The translations under genes were made by a program, and so were the position numbers. Positions 10,510-19,908 of a stretch of DNA of 64,000 nt are shown here, in pieces. The notes beneath the pieces were generated by a model. That model searched no databases. It saw nothing but the letters and a program-made list of their open reading frames with translations, and was not told the DNA's origin. Every line of letters starts with the position of its first letter. Within the stretch, counting starts at the first letter, position 1. The stretch comes from Nemophila menziesii. Taxonomy: Eukaryota > Streptophyta > Magnoliopsida > Boraginales > Hydrophyllaceae. The stretch covers positions 930,001 to 994,000 of the forward strand of contig JARWIR010000050.1 in NCBI GenBank assembly GCA_029959085.1. Direction: 5' to 3'.

Positions 10510-12214
10510 TTATTTTTCTTTTCTTGGAACTTCTTTTTCTTTCATAACAGGAAAAGGAGGTGGAGGGAGGTTCTTACCACTTCTCAATGTAACGACTATA
10601 CAATCTTCATGTTGTCTCGGATTTTCTGTGTCACTAGGGAGTTGCCCTTGTGGACGTTGATTAAGCTGTTTTGAAATTTGATTCATTTGATTCTGTAATA
10701 GCTTCATATTTGCATCAGACGCTTGTTGAAGAGCAATTAAACTTTCTACGGTTTTCTGAAGGTTAACTACACCTTCTTGTGGTTGAGCAGGTAAGGCTTT
10801 TTGGTTTATGGTTTCATCATAAGTATTTTGAGGAGCTTGTCTTTGCACATAATTACCCTGATTCCGTCCTCCTTGATAATTGTTGTGTGGTCTTGTATTA
10901 TAGTTGTTACCTTGAGGACGCGGCTGATACGCGTATGTAGGATTGGCTGCCCCATTAGGATTTGAGTATTGAAACCCAGGATGGTTTCTGTTAGGCTGAT
11001 ATCCATTACCACTCGAATTAAAGTTACCTCTATTGGACACAAACATCACAGGCTCTTGGTTATTCGGACAATTTTCCTCATCGTGATCATCTACCCTGCA
11101 AATCGAACACATATAAACCTCTTGTGCAGCTTGCACAGCTACCTTCTTACCCTCAAATCCCTCTTTTACAGCTAGTGTAAGCTGTTTCAATTGTTGTTCT
11201 ATAGTAGTTTGAATCTTATTCTCAAGCGTAGCAAATTTTTCTTCGATATTAACATTATTCACTCCTTTAACCGGGGTTCTCACCGAAGTCCACCCAACTT
11301 GAAGTCCACCCAACTTCATTCTTGACTGTTCTTTCCAAAATGATTTTAGCATGAACAGGTTGAACTTGAAGAAATCCCGCACCACATAACAAATCCAATT
11401 TCTCTCTTGAAGTCCCATCAAGGCCTTTGTAAAATATTTTTAGTTGTTGTTGTTCTGTAAAGCCATGATCGGGAACCCTTCGTAAACACATCTGAAATCT
11501 TGTCCAGCTCTTACCCAAAGTTTCATCATACTCTTGACGGAAGTGTGTTAACTCAAGTTGATCATCTAACCTCATGTTACTTGGGTAATACCTGTAAAAG
11601 AAAGCAGTTTCCAATTGGTCCCAGTTTGTTATCTTCGTAGGATCTTGTGTATCGTGCCATTCACTTTCTCCATCAATGACAAAAAATCGAAACGCATCAT
11701 AATACAATTGTTCTCTTGAAACTCCTTGTGTGATGTAAGAATCACATATCTGCTTAAATTTCTGAACAGCTCGGATAGGATCTTCTCCTGGTCTACCACG
11801 AAAATTTCCAAAATTTTGGAACTGAGCTAACATACCCGAATCTGGACGAAATATTGGAACATTGATATATGGAGCACCTACTCCTAGAGCAAGAGCACGA
11901 AATGGAGCTTCTGGTGGACCATTAACGAACCATGGATCTTGATTCATCACTATCTGAACTTGAGGATTAGGATTTAGTTGTTGAACTTGAGGAATAATAC
12001 CTGGAGGCGCTATTGGTTGGCCATCTGCGTCCAGCTGACCTTGTCCATTATTTTGTTGATTCTGAAGATTGATATCCTCCATTCTGTTAATTAATTCTTC
12101 TACTTCTAAAGCTTCTTATTCTCTCCTTCTCTTGTTAGCAAGTCTGATTAATGATTCTGGATTACTAAGGATCGGAGGTGTTGGCTCTAGATCCTTAAAT
12201 AGTCTTCTTCGCAT
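10510..12214 (-). pseudogene. Athila Gag of element 1, with three lesions
   Basis: Gag is read in two overlapping frames, 11267-12082 and 10510-11421. A direct duplication of 16 bases (GAAGTCCACCCAACTT) near 11284-11316 shifts the frame; the tandem copy near 1125-1141 has the unit only once. The capsid-like domain and a CCHC knuckle (CSIC...H....C) are present on either side. A GAA to TAA change near 10510 ends the frame inside the EVPRKEK repeat, where the other copy reads through. The likely original start is ATG 12214, in frame with MEDI at 12082 but cut off by TAA 12118-12116. That lesion is shared by both tandem copies. Confidence 0.9.
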
Positions 12215-12324
12215 ACACCAAACCTAAAAACCTGAAAAAAATAAACAAACAAAAAGCATAAAACTGATAAAATAAAATAAATGCAACTATCACTAAAGGT
12301 AAACACCGTGGTGACACGCTACCG

Positions 12325-12342
12325 TCCCCGGCAGCGGCGCCA
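12325..12342 (-). other. Primer binding site of element 1
   Basis: Minus-strand TGGCGCCGCTGCCGGGGA, complementary to the tRNA-Asp 3' end, is six bases from the LTR end at 12349. Identical to the site at 2151-2168. Confidence 0.87.
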
Positions 12343-12348
12343 AAAACT

Positions 12349-13911
12349 TGGTGGTCCTTTGTGTGTTCTAAAATAAATGCAAATATGATCGAACCACAAC
12401 CGCAAGTGTACGGTTGTCCCAAGTAGTAATAATGATCTAGGATCGTTCGCAGGGACGGTTTGGTTGACTACAATGTTTAACAAGTAATGAATGGTTGCAC
12501 TTATGAAAACAAGTAAAGAAATAATGATTGATTTGATTGTTGTATTAATTCTACTTAATGAAAGACTAATGATAAAATGCAAGTAAAAGGTAAAACGCAA
12601 GTAAAAAGATGTAAAACGCAGTATGAGAAGATAGCACTTGAGAATGCAAGGGATCCTCCTAATTCTATTTCATAACTTGTTCTGTTTAAGGGCTTAATTG
12701 GTCAATTACAATGGTCGGGATTCTAAATTCCTTATACCCCCGTCAGGGTGGACTATAAGGCTATCCTAGAGTGTCACTAGTCCCGTCAGGGTAAATATGA
12801 TCCACTTTTAGATGTTTAAGTTAATTACCACATTGGCCCTAAAATTAGCTAAGTTCGTCAGAATCAATAGCTTCTATTTTAGATTGAATAAATGTTTCCG
12901 TACCTAAACCCTCCGTCAGGATGATCCAATTGCCACTAATTGGAATAGCCTAGATACTAACACTTGTTCCTAGTTCATGACTCTAAAAACAGTAAATAAT
13001 CTTAATTTATCGAAAAGAGTAAAAGCCCCAATCTAATTTAATTTAACAGAAACCCAAATTCAGGACAAGAAATTCAATAGAATTGGAAATTACCCATAAA
13101 TCATTCTCAAGTACTATTATGAAATTAGTTCATACTAATTGAAAAGAAAACTAAATTAATTGAAATGGAATTCATAATTGATTACAGAACTAAAATTAAA
13201 AGAAACCTAATTTCCGGAATCGGAATGAATGAGAACGGAGATATAGACCCTCTCCAGCTCTTGCAGCTTCTTCTTTCTTCCTTCTGTTGCTTCTCTCTGA
13301 TATTTAATCTTGTAAAAAGTGAATTGTGTAAAAAATAGAAGTCAAGAGCTCCTTTTATAAGTGTAAAAATGGATTAGGGCTTGGACCTAATAATAAAACA
13401 CTAATTAAATGTCCAAACCCAATTTCTAAGCCCAAAATCCCGTAACTGCTGATACACCTTCACTAAAACGTCTTTTCCCGCTTCGTTATGACTCCGATTG
13501 ACTTGATTCCAGTTGCTAAAATTCCGTAACTCGATAAGGAATGTTTTCTCTTCAAAGTTCAGCGGCTAAATCATCTCTTAAGCGCCTTGAAATCAGCAAT
13601 CTTTGGCCTGGAAAACAGATTTGCAACTCTAATAACAATTCTTTCGGGATTTATCTTCAAGTCTTGACTCCATATCACGATCTTTGACTCTCTTCTCGGA
13701 TTCCATTCCTAGCTAGCAATTAAAACCTACAAACTTTCCACTAAAATACACAAGATTACGCGCAAAAGCTTAATAAATCAAAATTACTAGAAATAAAATT
13801 GAAATTCCGGATTATTGCATTTTTAACTCAAAAGTCTATTAAAATAATCAAATAAACATAAAAAATGATGTCTCCCAAGGGTCGAAAATAAGAACAATTA
13901 GGGAGACATCA
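12349..13911 (-). repeat. 5' LTR of Athila element 1
   Basis: 1563 bp, starting TGATGTCTCCC at 13911 and ending ACCA at 12349 on the minus strand. Next to the start is an inverted copy of the terminus: TGATGTCTCCC at 13866-13876 (plus) and GGGAGACATCA at 13901-13911, perfect 11-bp arms with a 24-base loop. It is followed by the primer site and gag. Its outer neighbour is a CACTA-like remnant, so the insertion target was an older transposon. Confidence 0.92.
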
Positions 13912-14072
13912 GACATTCAAAGGTTTACCGACGACATTCTTGAATTGAATGTCGTCGGTAAACTTTTAACGACGACATTCATCCCACAAGTCGTCGGTAA
14001 ACAATAATCCAAAATTCATTGGTCAAAATGGGCGGTCCATTTTCCCGCCCAAGGGGTTTACCGACGACTAGC
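13912..14072. mobile_element. CACTA-like (En/Spm) subterminal remnant
   Basis: The motif TTTACCGACGACATTC and its inverse GAATGTCGTCGGTAAA sit head to head at about 13924-13962. Three further copies of ACCGACGAC/GTCGTCGGTAA or its core follow up to about 14068. Arrays of short inverted ACCGACG-type motifs are typical of CACTA transposon ends. The CACTACA terminus is absent, so it is a fragment pinned between two Athila elements. The family assignment is from memory of this motif type. Confidence 0.55.
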
Positions 14073-15236
14073 TGGTGTCGCCTAGGGTGTGATAAAAATA
14101 AGATAAATATAAGTCAAGAAAACTACGCACGCTCACCCTAGACAGGCACAACCAAGAAGCTGTTTCAAATAGGGTTATCAAACGCTACTAAGGCCCTAAG
14201 CAAACAATTCATTCAATTGGTGATATGGTGATTAAATAATACCCTAATGACTATCTAGTTAGAATCAGTTTTGTCAGGACTAATATCGACACTAGACGTT
14301 ATGTGGTGGTTCAATAGTTAAACACCCAGCTAAGGTGACCATCTAACTACTATTAAAACAATCCTAAAGTGATCAGTTCTAGGACAGACAATAAATCAAA
14401 ACACATAAACAAATATAAAGGTAAGAAGCTAATATCAATTTAAAACATGTAATTCCCAAAGAAACTTAGATAGAAGGATTAGAATTCATAGTTTATACAT
14501 GATGCAAAATAGGGTTATGGGAAGTTTAGTTCATACCTGATGGAAATAAACTAAAAGAAATTATAAAAGACATCATCTTGCTCTCTACAATAAACTGTAA
14601 GAATAAACCCTTAAGAACTAATTACTATGAGGCAAGGATTATTTACAAGTGATATAAGGGTGTATTTATAGGTGTTTAGAAGACCTAATTCGTTTTCTTG
14701 AGGGAGAGGTTAAGTAATGGACTCCAAGCCCAACTCAAATTCGGATGGAAATAAAGATAAATTCTGCTGAACTGTTTTGAGCATATCTTCTTCGTTATTG
14801 GTCGGTTTTTGCTCCACAATATACCAAAAGAATCCTCAGCGAATTATCTACGTCCCTAAAAAGGAATCTTCCAAAATCGGCTTCCTTTTGGAGTTATCAC
14901 CACTTCTTTAGGCGTTGCTGCAGAAATTCAGATTTAGGCAGCTTTTCCTTTTCCATATTATTAGCTTTTGTTTCCTTATCTCCAATTACCATGCTAATCT
15001 CTTTCCATATCTTGTAGTCTTTGAATTGGACTCTAATTAATCTCCATAATTATCTGTAAAGCTTCACACTAAATAAACAATTAAATCCAATATGCTCTAA
15101 AAATATTATTTTACTAAATCAAGACTTAAAATAGGAAAGTGCACTATTTCTCAAGAAAATCGACTATTATGACTTCTAAATCACTAAAAATGATGTTTCA
15201 TCCTAATATAAATCTATCACAAATGAGGAGACATCA
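14073..15236 (-). repeat. 3' LTR of Athila element 2, with internal deletion
   Basis: This matches the LTR at 21909-23443 at both ends but is about 371 bp shorter (1164 against 1535). The missing part lies between two GGCACA words: CTAGACAGGCACA is joined directly to the sequence after CTACGGCACA. That is what a deletion between short direct repeats would leave. It is preceded by a polypurine tract at 15237. Confidence 0.85.
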
Positions 15237-15256
15237 AGACCCCCAACTCAAAGTTG
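15237..15256 (-). other. Polypurine tract of element 2
   Basis: Minus-strand CTTTGAGTTGGGGGTCT directly precedes the 3' LTR start. It matches the tracts of elements 1 and 3. Confidence 0.8.
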
Positions 15257-16827
15257 TATCGTCCCGATACAATAAATATAAAAACAAACGGAAGTCTATA
15301 AATACACACTTATAAAATTCTCAATACAATGGGAAGAACATAACAGAATATAAAGAAAAAACCTAAATCAACAACTCAGAAAATTTCATGCAATAATATT
15401 CATAAACTACATACTTGTACACTTCTCATATCCACAGGCAACACGGCTTGAATTCAAGATCAGATTAGTTTCGCAATGTAAGAAGGATTGGGACATTACT
15501 CAGTTCCCCACGGAAACTATAGATTGTTCATCAAACCTCACTAGTATTCAAACATCCACTCAACTACTCTCTAATGGCTCAATCACTTCTCAATTACATA
15601 GCAAAGAATCAAAAGGTCTTTAAGGTTGTAATTTAGGCTTAGGGACGGTATGATAGTATATTTGGATAATTTAGAGTGAGATTTTGGCTCTCTCCTCACT
15701 AGCTATCAACGAATCGCCCTAGAGCTTGAGTTACCCTCATAAAACGTTTCACTCAACCCAATGAATTCCTTGATGCACACGTTATCATCCCCAATAACCC
15801 AATTAAAGCATAAGATGTTCACATAAAAATCCACTTTGCCGGTCCGAATATATATATTTTCTTTTTTTTTCAAATCAATTTCTTTTCTATAGCTATGACT
15901 CTCTTTTTAATGTTGAGATATCATGCTAATTTTCTGATATATATTTTTTCTTTTAAGGCCCTTGTTTGCAAATTTAGCTCGTAGCTTCTTTTTCATTCAC
16001 TATTACCCCGGCAAAGGGTTATAATAAAAATCTGTGAATCATCATCAATATAAGAACAGAGCACAATTAATAAGCTCAAAAATCCCAACCCAATAACAAT
16101 TCCCATAATGGTGGACCCACCACCCCAAACTCAAGCTCTAAAATAACTGTCTATGGATCGCGATTCGAGTGCGGGTCATATGGAAAAATCCTATAATCTA
16201 AAGGGATATGGCTTATAACGTGTTTCAATAAAAAGCTCTAGAAAGGGTTGAGAAGGATATAGCATATAAAATAAAAAATCACAAGGTGAGAAGGTATAAA
16301 AAGGCTTCAAGGGTTTTAATTATGAAAGAACCGCCTTAATCACTTTCTACGCTATGTAATTTCGTTATTTTCTTACCTTTAGCACTTTCATCAAATGGTT
16401 TTGTCAACTAGCTTGGATCTCACGGCCTACACACTTCTCAAGGTTCCCTGAGATCGAACATACTTTCTATCGCATTGCTCACTAATCTTTTCTTTACTAT
16501 CAACGTGTGTTTTCCTGCAAATACTCAAAGCATACAAATAACATAGCTCATAAACATACTACTTACTATCATTAATCCACTGAGCTTATGCTTTCAAGCT
16601 ATTAAATACACTCTACATCTAATTCCCATGTATCAAAAATTTTAATTTCTACCTAAAAACAGAAAAATGGAGATGAGAGATAACGAATCCCCACACCCCC
16701 AACTTAAAAATGAGCCGTGTCCCCACGACTCGAAAAAGACTCGAAACAGAAATTAAAATTAGCAGATAAACATATTTACAGAAATGGTAAGGAAGAAAGA
16801 GAACATACTCTCGAGGCTTATTGCCTC
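15257..16827 (-). other. Athila 3' non-coding region, element 2
   Basis: Between the env-like ORF and the 3' LTR, with no gene. Conserved blocks are shared with elements 1 and 3 and the fragment at 39-40.1 kb: the GTCGTGGGGACACGG phrase (16714-16732 region), a PPT-like GGTGTGGGG at about 16690-16715, TTGAGTTTGGGGTGGTGG at 16119-16138 and the AGGAGAGAGCCAAAA phrase near 15685-15705. The conservation argues for a role in cis, but that is inference. Confidence 0.7.
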
Positions 16828-18022
16828 GTATCATTGACATCCAAGGTAGGATTTGCTGGATCTTTCGTTAATTGCTCAAGGAGTTTCATGATGTGCACTT
16901 GATTAGCGTTGATTTGTGACACATCGTTGACTAAGGAAGTTTGAGCTACTTCGAATTTTGTTAAACGCTCCTCCATCTTCTCTTGCCAATTTTGCTCCTT
17001 TTATTCTCTCGAGACTTGCGTAGACCCCCTCTTCGAAAGATATCTTTGATCCAAGCATTATCAATATAACTTGTCTTAAACTCGAGTTTCTCTTCTTCAC
17101 CCAATGTAACATTCGCTTTTCGCACAAGACACGTGATCAAAGTAGGAAATTTAACATTATAAACTGAATTAGGAGAGACCGAAAATCGCATCACCTCCTC
17201 ATAGATCAACTGTGCCACATCTACTTCTTCTCCTCTCAAAATACAGTCCAAAAGTAGAGCGTTCTTCATAGTCACATCCAAAGTTCGTGTGTTTCCAAAG
17301 ACATTAGGAATAAGGAAATTGTGCCAAATTCTCGCATTCGATTGAAGATATTTGTAAGGCCAAGGTGCCTTCAATTCTCCCTTATGTGATTGAACATTCT
17401 CCTTGTCTAATACATGCTCAAAAAGCAGTTCCTCATCAAAAAAAATTCGTTTAGCAACCGCTTCATCATACTTGCAATAACCTTTCAATTTCTTAAACTT
17501 GAAGTGGTTTCTAATCTCATCAACTGTGAAAGGAACTAACTTTCCTCTAATCGGAACACAACCTTTACTATTTCGGCTAAAGAGGCCTAAATAGAATTCC
17601 AAAACTAACTCATGACATAATTCAGAACGTCTTACCATGAATGTAGACCAACCCAATTTCGCACCAAGCTCTAAGAATCTCTTGTATTCTCCTGTACCAA
17701 CTTCTTCCTTGAATACTTTCTCATAAGCAAAAGGTAGTTCTTGTAATTGTTTCTCTGCAGAAGCTTTCAGGGCCCTTGAAGCTTCCTCTTTCTCCTTGGG
17801 TGTAGGACCTTGTGGAAGTTGTGTTTTCTCCTTTGCATAAAAGTAAAACTTTTTACCATTACGATCACACAAAGTTATACCTCCATCTTCAACATCGTCT
17901 TTACCCTTTGATTTAGAACTAGAACCTTTGTTATTTGGTTTCTTCTTGATTGGATCCAATACCTTGTTTTTCTTCACCTCCCTCTTGTTAGCTAATATTG
18001 TTGTTCTATTAGTCATCCCCAA
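16828..18022 (-). pseudogene. Athila env-like ORF, nearly complete with a late frameshift
   Basis: 353 codons are open from MGMTNRTTILANK to 16961, and a homologous tail continues in another frame to a TAA near 16828. The N-terminus is Lys/Ser-rich. Residues about 90-180 carry the plant-transposon core (LGAKLGWSTF, LVLEFYLGLF, VPIRGKLVPFTVDEI). The tail in the other frame reads EKMEERLTKFEVAQTSL and onward, a probable coiled coil, so the frame was lost near 17000. No signal peptide or clear membrane segment is visible, which speaks against a true envelope protein. The start is chosen because element 1 has M-T-Y-R-T at the matching place and both follow a TTTGAGTTKGGG motif. Role unknown. Confidence 0.78.
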
Positions 18023-18416
18023 CTCAAAGCTTTAACAACTCTTGAAATTTGAACTTGTGAATTTTTTGTTGAACAAGCTTGATTTGGCTTAGGAAAGATG
18101 AATGGATGATGAATCTCTATGTGGGTGAGTTGGGTTCTTGATGGATTGGCTTGGATTTAAGAATTGGTAGGATGAATTTTGAAAATTTGATCGCTTGATT
18201 CTTCAATTGGATGTGTTTGGTGAGGATTGGGTGCTTGAATCTCCTTTTTAATGAGGTGGAGAGAAGATTTTATGTGTTTTCCTTGATGATTGGGTTGTGT
18301 TTTGATGATTGGTGAAGGTTTTTATGAGCTTTAATGGAGTTGGGAGAGTTTTGGAGAAGAAAGAGAGGCTTGAGGTTTATGAAATTCGGAATTAAAAGCA
18401 TTAACCCTCTTTTATA
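18023..18416 (-). promoter_or_regulatory. Candidate internal promoter and leader of the env-like ORF, element 2
   Basis: A clear TATAAAA box (plus 18410-18416, minus strand GTATAAAAGAGGG) lies 38 bp past the last palindrome. Then come about 385 bases of A/C/T-rich leader containing CCTCTCTTTCTTCTCCAAA, and GAGTTGGGG just before the ATG. The same order, with the same CCTCTCTTTCTTCTCCAAA phrase, occurs in element 3. This suggests a separate env transcript with its own start site; no transcript evidence is available here. Confidence 0.5.
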
Positions 18417-18453
18417 CACCTAAATCCGCAACTCTCTCTCCAGCGGCGCGCTC

Positions 18454-18699
18454 CGGTATACCGGGCATATCCTCCGGTGTACCGAACCCACAGTGTTCCA
18501 TTTTTTCGTCTCGTCAAAATACCCGCGCCATATACCCGTGTCACGGGTTTTCTTGCCCAGCGGTATACCGGGCATATCCTCCGGTATACCGGACCGAATT
18601 TTGTAATTTATTTCTGTCTCGGCAATAAACCCGAGCTACATACCCGTGTCACGGGTTTTTGTCCTCAGCGGTATACCGGGGCTGAGGTCCGGTATACCG
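18454..18699 (-). repeat. Tandem paired-palindrome array in the pol-env spacer, element 2
   Basis: CGGTATACCG (or CGGTGTACCG once) occurs in pairs at 18454/18475, 18561/18582 and 18669/18690. The centres are exactly 21 bp apart in all three pairs, and the units repeat every 107-108 bp. Between pairs a second imperfect palindrome, CCCGTGTCACGGG, recurs at about 18534 and 18642. CCGGTATACCGG is a perfect 12-bp palindrome. It differs in sequence from the arrays of elements 1 and 3 but has the same layout and the same location. Confidence 0.88.
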
Positions 18700-18933
18700 A
18701 TCTGATGGTCAGAATTTTCTGAAATTTTTTATTTCTCCTCCCGAACTCGATTTCTCCATTACCTAAGCATCAAAAACACTAATACCTTTCTCAAATATGA
18801 AATATCAAATAAAAACAACTAAACTAAACATAAACTAAAAACGTAAAAGACATAAAAACTTAAAAATTCTGCGGGTTGTCTCCCGTACAACACTTTTGTT
18901 TAACGTCTTTCAAAGTTAGACGCGTTACCTCTA

Positions 18934-19155
18934 TCAAGATTTGCGAATATAGCCTCCCCAACAACGAGTTAGGCTATGAACGTCAACTAATCTGCGCTTG
19001 ACCCCCTTCTTGGGTCGGATTTCTATCACCTTGGCTGAAACAACCTTAGTGACAATGAATGGTCCCATCCACGAGTCTTTGAAACTACGTGGCCTATTCT
19101 CGCGTTTGTGAGCTTTCCATAGAACTTCATGGACAACCCCAAACTCAATGTTTGG
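18934..19155 (-). pseudogene. Integrase C-terminal tail retained in element 2
   Basis: On the minus strand this reads the last part of Athila integrase: FKDSWMGPFIVTKVVSAKVI, then RRLVDVHSLTRCWGGY and a TGA near 18934. It matches the GPY-type module and end of integrase in element 1 and the tail kept in element 3 (55140-55334). It follows the protease after a short linker, with RT, RNase H and the catalytic core missing. Confidence 0.7.
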
Positions 19156-19908
19156 CTAAGTATCCACAGGCTTTAAGTGGATCTTCTCAGGAGGGACTTT
19201 GTGATGTGAAAGGCTGTGGACGACAGGAACGGTGGGATCTAACTTCCTCGGTTTCTTACCCAAGACATAGAAGGTCTCGGATACGTTCTTTGCATGGAGG
19301 GTGATGGTCCCTTCTTGGAAGTTGATGAAACTTTGACTTGTGGCCATGAAAGGCCGTCCAAGTATGATTGGAACCTGCTTATCTGTATCAAACTCAAGTA
19401 TAACAAAGTCAGTAGGGATGGCGATACTACCTGCACGGACTAAGACCTCCTCCACTGTTCCCTATGTCCTCGTAAATGAGTTGTCAGCAAACTGCAACTT
19501 CACTGGAGTTTTCTCTGATTTCTGAAGTCCAAGTCTATCGCACACGGACTTAGGCATAAGATTCACACCAGAACCCACATCGTACATAGCTTTCACCTTG
19601 AGCATACCATTAATTTGAATAGGAAGGTTAAAACTTCCCGGATCTTTAAGCTTTGTTGGTAGCTCTCATTCACTTCTTCTTGAAACTCTCAGATTCTCTC
19701 TTGGGATCTTTACACTCGCTTCTTTATCAGGAATAACTTGCGTAAAAACTTGTTGCGGTGTAAGTCCCTTCTTCGCAATCTCAAGCATTTGGACGTTGAT
19801 ATTTTCAGGTGTATACGCCTCTACAAATGTCTTGAGTACAGTGCCATCCTTAGGATTTGTATCAGGAATGGTTGGTGACACTGTTTGAACAACAGGTGGC
19901 GGTTCCAC
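19156..19908 (-). pseudogene. Athila aspartic protease region, element 2 (broken)
   Basis: Three frames together give the protease: an N-terminal linker at 19666-19908, the active-site region near 19540-19600 (YDVGSGVNLMPKSV, so D-V-G-S), and 19156-19455 with VEEVLVRAGSIAIPTDFVI, IILGRPFMATS and FYVLGKK. A TAG precedes the VEEVL segment and a frame change lies near 19650. It is preceded by a TAG after the Glu-rich end of gag at 19909. Confidence 0.8.

Larger units (their letters stand above)
2175..13911 (-). mobile_element. Athila LTR retrotransposon, complete structure, defective coding
   Basis: A complete Ty3/gypsy Athila element: 5' LTR 12349-13911, primer site, gag, protease, RT, RNase H, integrase without a chromodomain, an env-like ORF remnant, a long 3' non-coding region, polypurine tract and 3' LTR 2175-3737. 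LTR divergence is low, so it is young. It is still defective: there is a TAA in the gag N-terminus, a 16-bp duplication and a stop later in gag, a frameshift and a TAG in RT, and a stop plus 3' deletion in the env-like ORF. No target duplication can be read, because its 3' LTR runs into a second internal region. Confidence 0.92.

Noticed and set aside
18477..18722. 81-codon plus-strand ORF
   Set aside because: Same reason: a by-product of the palindrome array of element 2.
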